Assembly (NCBI RefSeq): GCF_018873765.1
Contig: NC_057916.1
Coordinates: forward strand, 29,363,501 to 29,427,500
Reading direction: 5' to 3'
Length of the DNA stretch: 64,000 nt
From: Telopea speciosissima
Lineage: Eukaryota > Streptophyta > Magnoliopsida > Proteales > Proteaceae
Shown here: positions 23,301-35,300 of the stretch, piece by piece
Layout: each line of letters starts with the position of its first letter
How positions within the stretch are numbered: the stretch's first letter is position 1
Program-made: the position numbers and the translations under genes
Notes under the pieces: model-generated
What the model was told of the DNA's origin: nothing
Database searches by the model: none
The model's input: only the letters and a program-made list of their open reading frames with translations

Positions 23301-25724
23301 GCAAATAGTGTTCAAGCAGATAATTCACACATCGTAATATAAGATTTGAAAATTACGCAAATTCATTTTGTGGGATAATATTCTTTAGTTTATCAATTAA
23401 TCTTCATCCCTAACAAAGAAAGTCCTGGCTAGAAAAATTCAAGACCTACAAGAACATAAAACAGAGTCACCAGATAAATTTTGGACAGGACAGCATTGAC
23501 AGAAAACATTTAAGCGCTAAGCCCAGTTTGGGCACAGTTGTTTTAGTTATTAAAACCGATGACTAGGTAAGCCAATGGATGTGTAAAACAAGAGCGTGAA
23601 TCAATGAAGCCCAATATCCAAAACAAGATGTAGCATTATACCTCTGTAAACAACCTTGAGAATGTAGCATGTGTATCCACAACAGAATTATTATTAAAAA
23701 AAAAAAGTGATTCTACACCGGCTGGTACATAATTCAGTTAAATCTGGTAGAAGATACACTTAAAAAAAATTTGACATCTTCATTCAACAAATATACTATG
23801 CATGGGAAAACTCAGAGATCATAACAAGGCAAGATTAGGGTACTCACGGTCAGAGTAAGGTGTTATGCAAGCTTCCATAGACACACCCCACATAGCATCT
23901 GGATCATCGTCGGATCTACACAGAGGAGGTTGGGAACCAGGCTCTCTCTCCATGTAACAGTCATTTGTCAGTGGTTTAACCCAAATGACAGTTTGGTTTT
24001 TCTTGGCCGCAATTTTCCAACACATTCGTTCAACAAGGGCACTCATCTCTCTCCATATTCTTAGATCTTCCTCATCCTGTGCATACGCTTCTGGAGATGA
24101 GTAGGCAAAATAGCCTCCTGGTCTAAGCAACCTATCCAGCTCAAGCAGAAGGATCCCATCCCTTTGAAGCCAGTCAATTCTACACCGAGAACAGTGAGCC
24201 AGTTCAAAGGATCTGCTTGGGTAAGGAAGCCTCTTTGTCCCTAAGACACCGAGATATGCAGGAATTCCTCTCTCCAGAGCAAATTGGATCTGATTTTGGT
24301 GCACATCATTGGGTGCTAAAGACATTGCTATGATATCAGATGAAAGAAGATAGGCTCCAAAACTTGCAACTCCACATCCCACATCAAGCACTGTGCGGAT
24401 CCTTCCCTCATTGTTCAAAACATTGTTTGAAAAGTTGAGCATCTGCAAAGACAAACCAGAAGCAAGATGATTCCTACATTTGTGCAGTCCAAGACACTTT
24501 TTAAAGAAAATAAATCACAAATGAAACGAAAAAAGAGATCTCAAAAACTGCAAAATTAACCAAATAAGCACGCAATAAAAATGCTGTTAAAAGGAAAAAT
24601 ATACTGCATGAGATTAGTACACCATAGTTCAAATTCATGATTGCAGCAGCAGTTGAGAAAAGCAATTAAAATAAAAGTACACTGCCAAACAGCCATGCAA
24701 CTGGACCAAAGAAAGGACTTGTTTTCTTTTTTCCTTGCTTCAGAATACAATTAAAGAGTAAACTGTCTTACATTTGCAATGGAAGCAATATATTTGTCAG
24801 CTCCATAATGAAAATGTGTGCCACCTCCAGGAAAGACAATCTTTTCACCTTTGACAACCATCCAGTTCTGGTCAGACTTTTCATGTGCAAGATGAGTATG
24901 AGGAATGTTTGCTTTCCATACTTCATCCCTGCTTCTTGGCCACTTGATTGGGATCTGAAATAGGAAAGCATGACAGATCAATTGGCATTGTATGAAATAC
25001 CAAAAAAAAAAAGGAATACAACATACAAGGAAGAAAATTGCTTCAGTTTTATTATCTAGCACAACTCAGATTTTGAATAATCTTAAATCACAATGAAGCA
25101 TGATTCAACCTTGTAGCCTATCGGTGGAGGAATCAAGCAATTGAAGCGCCTTTCAGCTGGAGGGCAATGTCTTTCGTAGTGCTCCATCAAAGTCAAATCC
25201 AGCTTCAATCTCATCTGGTATATCAGATGCCTGTCTAGGCAGGGAATTAACTCTGAATGTCGATCATCACAAACCTTCAAGGAAGAAATTGAAGTACAGA
25301 ATAGTGTTAACAATCAAAATACAAGTTGAAAACCTAGCATATGAAATTAATGTTGAGGCCTTAGGGGTCGCGATGGCAATTAAATGACGGTACAGGTTCA
25401 GAGGGGAAAAAAAGATAAATAGGGGAGGGGAAATCTTACAGGGAAGCTCTTTGCCACTACGTCATCCTCCTTGTCTTCCAGCCCAAACTTGGAGGAAGAT
25501 TCCTCTTGCTTGTTTCCAAGATCAGCATCTTCGTCACCACCCAAATATGATGAACCCAATTTTCTTAAGGATTTACTTCCATATTCTATAGCTGATGCAC
25601 CATGATGCATTCGGGAACCAAAAAAAGATCCATAATAAACAAATATAAAAACAAGAAACACTGTGACACAACACAAGGCAGTGATCAATCGCTTCTTTTG
25701 GACTCCATCAGTTCTTCCCCTCAT
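20320..25724 (-). CDS. Probable methyltransferase PMT8/PMT9-like (DUF248, Golgi), complete
   Basis: Seven coding exons on the minus strand: 25440-25724, 25110-25274, 24772-24954, 23848-24442, 22637-22749, 22311-22531 and 20320-20641. All have GT-AG borders with consistent phases and give 627 residues, close to the roughly 620 of Arabidopsis PMT8. The protein opens MRGRTDGVQKKRLI, followed by a single type II membrane anchor (residues about 13-33) and an acidic stem. The luminal domain begins VCDDRHSELIPCLDR and has the SAM-binding motif VLDVGCGVASFGAYL in exon 4. It also has HCSRCRIDWLQRDG, LDRLLRPGGYFAYSSP and a second half-domain with LRNLMDMKANFGSFAAALKD, and ends WLTSESLRDTE. PMT proteins are Golgi membrane enzymes implicated in pectin homogalacturonan methylation. 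The exact substrate of this clade is unproven. The gene looks intact. Intron 6 (20642-22310) carries transposon pieces. Confidence 0.95.
21134..21483. mobile_element. MITE in PMT intron 6
   Basis: The left end ACTATGCATAGTGAAGCG and the complement of the right end (ACTATCCTAATGAAGCG) match over roughly 30 bp with small gaps, giving imperfect terminal inverted repeats on a 350-bp AT-rich insert. The target duplication was not resolved. Confidence 0.5.
21488..22021 (-). mobile_element. RTE-type LINE 3' fragment in PMT intron 6
   Basis: The + strand begins with (CAA)n then CTCAGCCTAATCCCAATTCA and GGGGTCTGCTGCATGGATCC, the reverse of a common plant RTE 3' end. On the minus strand the translation has LRWCGHIQRRPRDALIRRSD followed by a KGRPKM segment, the C-terminal tail of RTE reverse transcriptases. 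It is truncated at the 5' side. Confidence 0.75.
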
Positions 25725-27576
25725 ATTTGTTTTGATGTCAAGTCCTTACAATAAAGTGGTTACTATAGTTCCAATAGCATCAAAAGATTACAAAGAGGAC
25801 CCCATGTGCTGCACCATGCCAATGACTACCACTAGAAACCTACAATATCCAAGCTCACAATCTTGAAAAGTTCAACGTTCAAGGTAGAATTATTTGCAGG
25901 TATCTGTGATCCAAACAAGAAACGTCAGCCTGAAGCACAACACTATAAATCCTAAAACAGAAATCATCAGCAAAATCTACACGTCCCACGAGTCTTACAA
26001 AGTAAAGACAACCAAGGTAAGGCATTCCATTACCAGAAACTAAAGTTGGACCAAGTATTTGTAAGAATGAATTTAAGGACTATTCAACAGTTCAATTGAG
26101 ATTTCTTGTCATATCAGAAAATCAGAGCATAGATTCCAAAAACAATATTTTTTTTGGGGGGGGGGGGGGTGTTACAAATTAGTAAAGTTTTTAATTTTTT
26201 GGGAGGGGGTGTGAAGGTGTTAAAATTCAGTTTAATCGACCAGGAACAATAAAACCTACAGGCCTTGGAACTGAATCAAGTAAGAAGAAGGTTGCTATAT
26301 ATGTTGAAAAAATAACATGACGAAGAAATTGTAATCAAGATAAACCAAGTAGCCAATACGTGACAGAAAACACTGAAGTAATTCAATTGCAAGAAATATA
26401 AAAAAAAAAAGGAGCAACCAATGTGAAATCCGTGGAAAGACTTGAATGAAAAGTTTTGCAAAATTAAATGCAAGAGTATGGCAGAAGCTATGCATATGAA
26501 TAACAAATTGATGGTAAATACAGTGTTTCTTTGGCAAAGTTGTTCTCTTTCCATTTGGAATCAATGATCCGAGTCAGTCACGACCCACCTGAAGTCAATG
26601 TTAGCAGAAACAAAGCATTGGGGTATCTGACATCAACCACTGACCCGCAAGAAATACAGTGACTCACCAAAGAAATGAAAGAGATTGATGAAAACCAGTT
26701 GTCCAGAAAACCGTGTATACATTATTTTCCAGGAAAAAAATTTATATAAACACTAAACGAAAGTAACAAATTTGTAGTTTGGCTTTGCTATCCACAATTT
26801 CATTTTGTTCTTAAATCCATCAAACGTAAGAAATCAATACACTAGTGTTTTCCTTAATCAACTCAATCAAAAGAAAACGTGTATCTCCCCCTTCTATGAC
26901 TGAATAAGCTGATGCTCTTAGATCAGGAATAAACAAAAGAAAGAGAAAAACAAAAAACACACCACTTTCGCTAATAAACACAAGAATCAAACTTTTCTGA
27001 ACTCACAACCAAGACGAACTCAAAGATCAAATAAAATCATGTAAATTTCATGAAACAATCCCAACAAACATTGAATTACAAATCACTAAACGAAGGAACT
27101 CAATCAGATCCACTAATATCTAAACAAGGAACTCAATCAGACCCGCCAATCTCTAAACAAGAAAATTAATTATAAAGGTAATTCAATCAGATCTAAAGAA
27201 ACAAACAACATACCGTTACGTTATCTGCAGCTGAAACCGAAAAAGGAAAGTGAAACAAAGAGCCAAGATCGTTTAAAGCAAGCAATTAAAGAGCTGCACT
27301 TACCGGTTCTTGCAAGTTTTCTCCAATGTGTGATCTATATTCAATAATTCTATAATAACAGAAGCGGATCTCAATCTGCAACAACGAAACGAACTGAAAA
27401 CCCTAAAAATTCCAATAGAGCTGAGCCAGAGAGTAGAAAAACGATACGGTTTAGAGTACGAAAGGACACACGGTATGGTACCCAACTGCACGACAGAGAA
27501 TAGACAGCTCAGCTCCGCTAGATAGTGAAGCTCTCGGAATCGGATGGATTCTCAGATCTCAGAATTTATTATAACA
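25725..27576 (-). promoter_or_regulatory. PMT leader with 5' UTR introns and putative core promoter
   Basis: On the minus strand a TATA-like TATAATAAA lies at about 27575-27565. Two strong splice donors follow: AACCG|GTAAGTGCAG ending at 27304 and AACG|GTATGTTG ending at 27214. A possible 12-nt leader exon (27214-27225, acceptor GGTTTCAG) lies between them. An acceptor TTGTAAG near 25750 would join to the 25-nt leader before the ATG at 25724. This suggests one or two 5' UTR introns of about 1.5 kb in total. There are no transcript data, so this is inference. Confidence 0.4.
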
Positions 27577-27871
27577 GTTACGGACTAGATTCGGTGCTTC
27601 CATTGATATCTTAGTAAATTATGACGGTGATCTATACTGTGCGCTGCTTCCAGATTGCATTTTATGAACGTCGGATCGTGTTAATGTCTTCCCGGATTGA
27701 CCGTGGGATTGGGATATATTGCCATGGTAGGTCCCGCCACTTATGCCGATCAAGGGTATTACGGGACAAGAAATGAGAAAATAGCTGGATGCTTGGTTCA
27801 CCCATTCGACAGAGGCAAAAACGCATCTGAAGGGTATAATAATTAATACAAGACAAAAGTCACCGTGAGAG

Positions 27872-28277
27872 TAGGGATGTAAATGGATAACCGAAATCCG
27901 AATCCGAATTCGCATCCGTATTCGTTTAGAGATATCCGGAAAATAATCCGAATACTCCGATTAAAATCCGTCCGAAAAAAAATCCGAATACTTAATAATA
28001 AAAAATTAAGTAAATAATGATTTTTAGGGTTTTTGAAGATTAAACAAGTTCTAGAATATGATGAAAAGAGAATCATGATCTAAGAGATATGGATAGAGAG
28101 AGAATTGTATCCGCTAGGGGGAGGAAAGTCCGGGTTACACAAGGCAGATATGTAAACGAATGGTCGAAAATCGAAAATCCGAATCCGTTTAGAGGTATCC
28201 GTATTCGGCCGGGGAATATCCGGCTCCGATCACATCCGATCCGTATCCGATCCGAATCCGATCCGTTTACATCCCTA
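27872..28277. mobile_element. hAT-type MITE, 406 bp, intact ends
   Basis: The ends are TAGGGATGTAAATGGAT and, inverted, TAGGGATGTAAACGGAT. The flanking 8-bp duplication CGTGAGAG (27864-27871 and 28278-28285) is perfect. An 8-bp TSD and TAGGG termini are typical of hAT. The interior is filled with degenerate ATCCGAATCCG-type repeats and has no transposase. It sits about 300 bp upstream of the putative PMT start site. Confidence 0.9.
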
Positions 28278-28285
28278 CGTGAGAG

Positions 28286-28551
28286 GTCCACAAGTGGGTC
28301 CTACGTGTGGGTGATGGCATAACGGAATGATGAAATATATGAAGAAGCGGCGTTGGACAGTGACGTTAACCTTGGAGCAGAGAATCCGATTCACAGCGCA
28401 TGTCTTTTTATTTTTTATTTTTTTGGATTAGAGAGTGAGGAGATCATCCACTAGGACAGGACCACTACACTAATGTGCTCTGACCATGATATCATGCAAG
28501 TATGACAATGGATACTGATCTCATAGTCACCGATCTTCAGCTGGTCTAGTT
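28286..28551. other. Spacer
   Basis: Short intergenic stretch without a recognised feature. Its last 5 bp (TAGTT) form the left target duplication of the next element. Confidence 0.4.
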
Positions 28552-29014
28552 TGTTAAGAAAACAATGCCTAGAATGACGATTTGTAGAAGAAAATGAAAA
28601 AATAGAGAAGAGACATAACACACAAAACCAGAGATTTATGTGGTTCATCCCTAAGATGGGAAGCTACATCCACGGTCGAGCAATAGAACAGATTTTTACT
28701 ATCTTTTGAAAATGTTACAAAAACTTCTCATAGAGTTTTTCCAGAGATAAGAATATTATATATAGAAGTTCTAACCCAAGAAAATACATAAATATCCCCA
28801 AACCTAAAAATATCGAACCGAACAGGATCGGACAAAAACATAACATATATCTTAAAATATACCGTTTTAAAGATTTCAACGAGCCCAACACAACACATTG
28901 CCTCTGGCCCTAATTACGCCATATTTTGGCAATCCGAGGTCGTTCGAGGCCGAAACAATCCTCCGAAGTTCCCAACTGCACTTTCTGGACCGAAATCTGG
29001 CTTCACCAATAACA
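28552..29014 (-). mobile_element. Solo LTR (copia type)
   Basis: It begins TGTTAAGAAAAC and ends CCAATAACA, flanked by TAGTT (28547-28551) and CAGTT (29015-29019), which differ at one base. It contains the GAGATTTATGTGGTTCA block usual in plant copia LTRs. Reading direction by comparison with other copia LTRs is minus. No internal domain is present, so it is a solo LTR from unequal recombination. Confidence 0.7.
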
Positions 29015-31700
29015 CAGTTATGACAAATGAACCAGGTTTTTGGGCAGTCTTGGTTTATAGTACTGGTTCAGGGTTTCATCGATCATAGTCATAGATCTTC
29101 GGTGTATAGCTGGTCTAGTTACCACAACCAGACCACGATTTTGGATGGTCTTTGGTTTTTATTACTGGTTGGCTTGATGTTGACGTTGAGTTCGTCTTGG
29201 ATCTTTCTTTTCTGTTTTTTTTAATAAAAAATTTATTTTATTGATGAAAACGTGTTGAATACATGGCTTCTAAATTACAAGCTTCAAGAATCAATGGAAT
29301 GGATATAGGTCATTCTATCATCCTACATGTTAAAGATTAATCTATTCCTAAGTTGTTTCCCTATTATAGGGACATGGACAGTGGTGAACTTCATAGACAG
29401 GAAGGGCAAGGTAGTGTTCCAGTATCAGTGGACAATAAAGAAGCATGAAGTTCAAGCTCTTAAGGTAACAAGAGAGGGGTTTCCTTGGTATCTTGAGGAC
29501 AGGAAGAGCTATCAAGAATGGGCCATGCTTTTTCACATCTAGACATGTTGGCAATTTATAGAAAAAAAGGTAGGTTAAAGGTCTTATATCATCATCTTCT
29601 CTTTTTATCCCTATGGGTGATTTAATTGTGTGTCATGAGGGAGGGATAAAGGAAGAGTAAATGTAATGTCAGAGGCCATGATATCATACCGGAGGATGAA
29701 ATACATTTGTCCTCCCCCCCCGCGGTTGACTTGGGATTGAAGAGAGCCTCCTAGATAAGTGTCTAGGACTCAAAATAATCTTCCCTTGAGAGGAAGGAGA
29801 TTTGATCACAATGGATAAAGTACAGATCATATTGCTAAATGAAGGCCAAATTACGAGTTGGGAAGAGGTTAGACACCCAAAATTGCTCGATAAATGGCCA
29901 ATCTCTTTCTATTTGGTATATAAATAATATGCATAGTACATGTATTATGTATGTAAAACTACAAAAGACAAATTATAAGACATATATGGCATATCACATG
30001 CATATTGTGGGAAAATTGGGAAAATAGCTATTGCATAAATGGGGGAAACCTTACTACAATAGCGTCAAGCTGCCTACGTACACCCTACAAAAGATCAAGT
30101 CATTACGTAGTTCTGACTAAATAGAAAATATTTAGATTTGGTCCGAAGTTCATTTTAGTACTACAATAGCTAAAATGAAATGATGGGGGTATATATTTTG
30201 AAAACCTTAGTTTTGGTTGTACAATAGTTAGAAAAAGGGTTTTTTTTTTTTATCTTTTTGAAATCTCAAATTCAGTGGCGCAACAACTAAATATGGGACA
30301 TCTCAGCTTTTAGGGAATCCAGAATTTGGCAACGCAACGTCTAAAAGGGAGACATTTTCTAAATATCATTTTGGAAATTTATCATTATAACGATATATAA
30401 GTCGATTTTGGGAATAAAATAATTTTAATAATGGAAAAAGAGGATAAATTACCTACCTGTGGCTCCTAGTAATTCTATAGAATTCTCGCATTATCTGGAC
30501 CTTCTTTGGGAGAATCTGGACTCCGAGGGTATTTTGGTAATCTCCCCTAAATTTCTCTCACTTATCTCTTTTTCTCCCGGGTTTCATGATTTAGAAAACC
30601 TTATTTCTTACTTTTCTTCTATGTATTTTCCTCATCTGGAAGGGGCTATTTATAGCCCTTTCCTTTTCAGGAAGTTCATTCGCTGGCAAATATGTTTGCC
30701 GACGATCTTGGGTTAAATTCACCACCACTTGGCGAACCCATGCAAGAATTGTCGGTGCATTTTAGTGCAGTGTGCCACAATATTAACCGTAAATTTTGCT
30801 AAGAAAATAGTCGAAACTACGTTCAAAGAAGGAATTCTATAAAACCCTAATTTGAGTAATATGATTATCAACTAGAGTTATTTTCGCATCAAAACCTAGG
30901 TATGATCCCACAAATGATGGATTTAAACTATTCTAGACTAGTTTGGAAAGACCGAGGGTATCCGAATCACCTTAGGGATAAAACGGTCTTTTGTGGTTCT
31001 TAGCCAACCAATGGTTTGATTCAAGCTTTGGTTCCACAGTTCAAGAAATTGGTATCGAATCGACCGTATTGATATTATCAGTACTCGATACCAAATACAA
31101 TACCATAATATTGTTATGGTGATATCTACTATAGAGAAGATAGAATGGTCCAAAAAACCAAGATATTGATATTTAAAAGAGGATAACAATCCGATCCATT
31201 CCAATACGATCAGTCCATTTTGATATAGTTATCGTTATCGACCGATACCGATATTTAAGACCTTACTTTGGTTGTCTTTTCTATAAGAACATCTGAACAC
31301 ATAAGTCATATCTTATTGCACTTATTTGACTTGTTACATTAACAAACCCACCAATGGGTCAAAACTCAGTAAATCTTTAGAATTATTTTAGTAAAAGGAA
31401 GGCAAACCCAAATATTCTCTCACGCTTCCCCACTGTAAAGTACTTTTTTTGGTAAGATCCCTACTGTAAAGTACACTAACTGCTCTGGGATGTTTGTCTC
31501 CAAATATTCTTTCACTCGTGACTCCACCTTTCATTTTTAGTTTTTTGGATGGTAAAAGTTTCAGCATTCCTTGCTTACAATTTTATGTACAAGTAGATCC
31601 AAAGGTCTCCTGCTCTTATGTCTGCTCTTATGTCAAGGTTCAGCACAAATGGAATTAACTAATAGTTATATAGATAATTAAAAAAATTCTATAAATCTGA
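29015..31700. other. Intergenic region with decayed repeats
   Basis: At 29213-29260 a T-run followed by AATAAAAAATTTATTTTATTG looks like a LINE 3' tail on the minus strand. 30459-30716 has an LTR-like look, with TATTTATAGCC at about 30648-30658, but no ends were found. 31030-31260 is full of GATACCGATATT-type words of a decayed MULE. No gene is supported. Confidence 0.4.
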
Positions 31701-31709
31701 CCTGGGTGT

Positions 31710-31960
31710 AGGGGTGCAAGTTTGGCCTTGTCGACCAAGCTCGCCATAAGCCTGAACAAGGCCTGGTCTAAAATATCTTGGCCTTGAGGGCAAGTCAAGG
31801 CTGGGAATTTCTGGCCCTAAGTCAGGACCGGGCTGGGCCAAGATTGAGCCCAGTCTGACCCAACCCTATCTTCTTCTGTTTCTCCTTCATCTCCTATCTT
31901 CTTCTGTTTCTCCTTCATCTCCTAAGGCTGGCCTAGCCACTGCATCTTTTAAAGACCACA
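31710..31960. mobile_element. Truncated hAT-like repeat with a 28-bp tandem duplication
   Basis: TAGGGGTGCAAGTTTGGCC at about 31710 looks like a hAT-family terminus, but no partner end is present. Inside, a 28-bp unit starting CTATCTTCTTCTGTTTCTCC is duplicated in tandem at 31866-31893 and 31894-31921 without a mismatch. Confidence 0.5.
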
Positions 31961-32306
31961 ACCTGAAATCAAGTGATTTCATGTAATTTCACGCATAATA
32001 ATAGATATAGTAAGTGAACATTAAAATTGCGAAACAGCTTGATATAAACTAAAATATCCAAACCGAAAAAGAAGGAACATAGCACTATAGTTGTCACACC
32101 CCATAGTCAGGGCAAACCAAAAAAGAAGGAACATGCATATTGACTGGTTTGACCAAAAATATCTGAATCCCCCTCCTTCCCTATCTTATATTTATAGGGG
32201 AAACAAACTATGATGACCTCCTCAATGAATCACAGCAATACCAAAGAATCTTGGGCATCAATTAGCACATGTTACTTACGTCAATAGGTCCACATGTTCA
32301 TCAGAT

Positions 32307-35300
32307 TCACTTGTGCAAGATACTCTTCTTTGGCATCTTTGGTTTCTTTTTAGTCTGGTTCTGCCAAGAGAGTAATGGGACATGAAGCCAGTCAGTTGAG
32401 ATACAAAAAGCCAGTTAATAAGTAGGAAACGAAAAAAATAAAAAATAAAAAAATAAAGTAGTGCACATGTTGGAATCTACCTTTTGCCTCTCCAGAGCTT
32501 CATAATCAGTCCTCTCCTTCCAGGTGCTCTTACGAAGTTTGATTGGGCGGTTTCCGACATATTTACCTGCAATGGTTGAGTCATACTAAAGAATGAGAAG
32601 GGAGCATAGCTAATATTGTTATTAAATTTGGTTGAGTTGACAGTCCAACTTTCCAATGCCAATTATAAGGCTACCATATGATCATAAATATTAAGCATAA
32701 AACTTCAACGAAGAATTGTATTCCAAGTAGAAATATTACTCACCATTAATTTCTTTCAATGCCGCTGCAAGGTCTGAAGGTTTGGCAAAGCTAACAAATC
32801 CATAACCTCGGGTTTTGCCAGTCCGCTTATCTCTAACCACCTGCGATTGTCAGAATCATATGTGGATGTAGTTCTCAATAAATGAGAGAGTAAAAAACTC
32901 ATAAAAACCGAGAGATATTAAAAAGAAAAACCATGTCCAAAGCAAAGTGCCAATGCATTATGGACATACTAATTTCATATGAAAGCTAGATAGAAAGCAA
33001 ATAATGTATAGAAGAGCACAAGACAATGCAACTCTGCCGGAGTTGGAGAAAGAAATAGAAACCAACAACCATGCAGCTTCACCTTCCCCTCCCCCCACCC
33101 CAACAAAAAAAAAGGTCTAGAATAGAAAGATTTTTATTCAGCAACTAAACATTGAATAAAAAATTATAGAAGGGCATGCTGGTAACCACGCCCAGCCAAA
33201 CAAAACAAGAACTGGCCCAAACCACCAAGAGAAATCCTTAAAAATCTTGGCTCAGAGGTGATGATGCTCCCAAAACAAGTGCAACTGAACTGGAAACTTG
33301 AGGAAGATGTACCCTCAAATTCAGCCAAAGGTATGCGCACCAAAAGTACAGGAGTGGAAGATGTTAAGAATAAACCTGTCACTAACTATGATATACTCCT
33401 AAACATGAAAGTAATACGAATAGACAAGCAGCTTTATTGTTAACCATTTTAAGTACCAGAGAAGTGGACCATAAAGCCTACAAGCTGACATTAGCTCCTC
33501 TCCCTCTCCTACCCACTCTCAATAAATAAATAAAAAATCATAAATAGATTTATTAGATAAGGAAATAGAACATAAATGAGAAATAACAGAGAGGACCATG
33601 AGCCAAGAGAAATAACAAAAGAACTAGGTAGCAGATTAATTCCAGAGTAACAGTAAATTGGAGGGTGAAAGTATGGGAATAAACGAGGAACAGGGCTGGA
33701 ATATAGTTTGCGTTCAAATCTAAACCATGTAAGTAGTATGGATGAAATGGCAGACAACCCCAAGCATATAGTAATATTTCATACAAGAACCCCAAAATGA
33801 GGCTGAGAATAAAAAAGTAGGGGTTGACTAGTAACAACTGCTAGAAAGACTGAAGACATATGGAACAAAGAAATAGGGCGCAGTTAAGCATATAGGATAT
33901 GACAAGGACTAATGTATTTCACAAGTATGCAAAAGAATGAATGTAGTATTAAATCTTGTATCTCTGAATAGATTTAAAACAACTTTGTGTTATACATTTG
34001 GAAAGCTAATCAAGCATAAATTAATATTCAACTGCTACTATCAAGGTTTCAGACCTGCCTAATATATTAGGACATCCCAAACTTCATAACTATGCAAATC
34101 AGCCACGGAAATACTTACATGATGTTTGACTGGAACAAGTCCTTGTTTCTTCAACATACTTTCATGTTTCACACCTCGCATACTATACACACAATAAGAT
34201 ATTCAACAAATGTGTAGAGAGGCCTTGCTTAAGTACAAAGAATTAAGAAAAACAAGCATCTGAAAGGATATACTACAAGCTTACATCCTCCCAACAAAAT
34301 TCATTGCAAATGACATGAGATTACGGGAATCAAAGCTTAACAGAGAATTACCCTTGCCATGTTAAAGGAAGGAAATCTTGAAAATGCTTTTGAAAGAACC
34401 TCATCATTCACTTCATTACCAAGATCCCCACAAAACAAGCGAAAATCATCTGCAAAATGCCTTGTGCATTAGTGAAATTTAGGGATCCATCAATCAAGAG
34501 AAAAGAGACATTAATAAAAAATAAATTATTAGAAGGAAATGCATAATGAAGTCAAACTAGAATCTTAAAGGGTCTTAATGATTATAATGGTAAGTTGGTA
34601 ATTAAATTAATAAATAGAAAGTGGAACTTAAAAGACCGGTTCAAACTGCTTAAGCAAATGAGCTCTGTATCAAAAAGTGTAGAACTGCATGAGGTAAAAT
34701 TTAAAATAACATTTTAGTGAGTATTATATTGTCTGATCCAATTTTCTGCCTTGCTGGATGTGGGAACTACAAGTCTTTAGTTAATTATTAATAATTATAT
34801 CCTTAGTGACTGAATCTTTCTCATAGGGGTGACACTCCTGCTCTCAATCCTTGAGTTCACACACTAAAAGTAAGAATGCACTCTAAAGAAAGTCAGTCTA
34901 TGGGTTGAAAGTATTGTTATAGCAAACACCAACAAAATCACGAAAAGAAACAAGAATCAAGCAAAAGAACACAGAGATATAACATGGTTCACACACCAGT
35001 ATGGTGTGATACATCCACGGGCGAAGACGAAGATGATTCACTATGTAAAACGGAGAAAAATTACAATGGAAACTCTCAAGAACACCCAAATCACTGCTGC
35101 TGCTCTCTCAGAAACCCTAGAACAAAAACCCCAAAATCTTCCTCTCTCTTTACAATAAAGCGGGTATGGAACATAAATACTCCTCCAGGATCCGGGTCGA
35201 TCCATCGGGTCAGGTCGATCCGTACCGCGGGTCATTCTTCGAAACGGGTCCAAGAATTCGAGACATACATAACAAGTATGCTTTGAGTAAAATGAAAATT

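Noticed and set aside
30459-30716. 85-codon open frame on the + strand
   Set aside because: Contains an LTR-like TATA region and no protein motif, so it reads as decayed LTR sequence.
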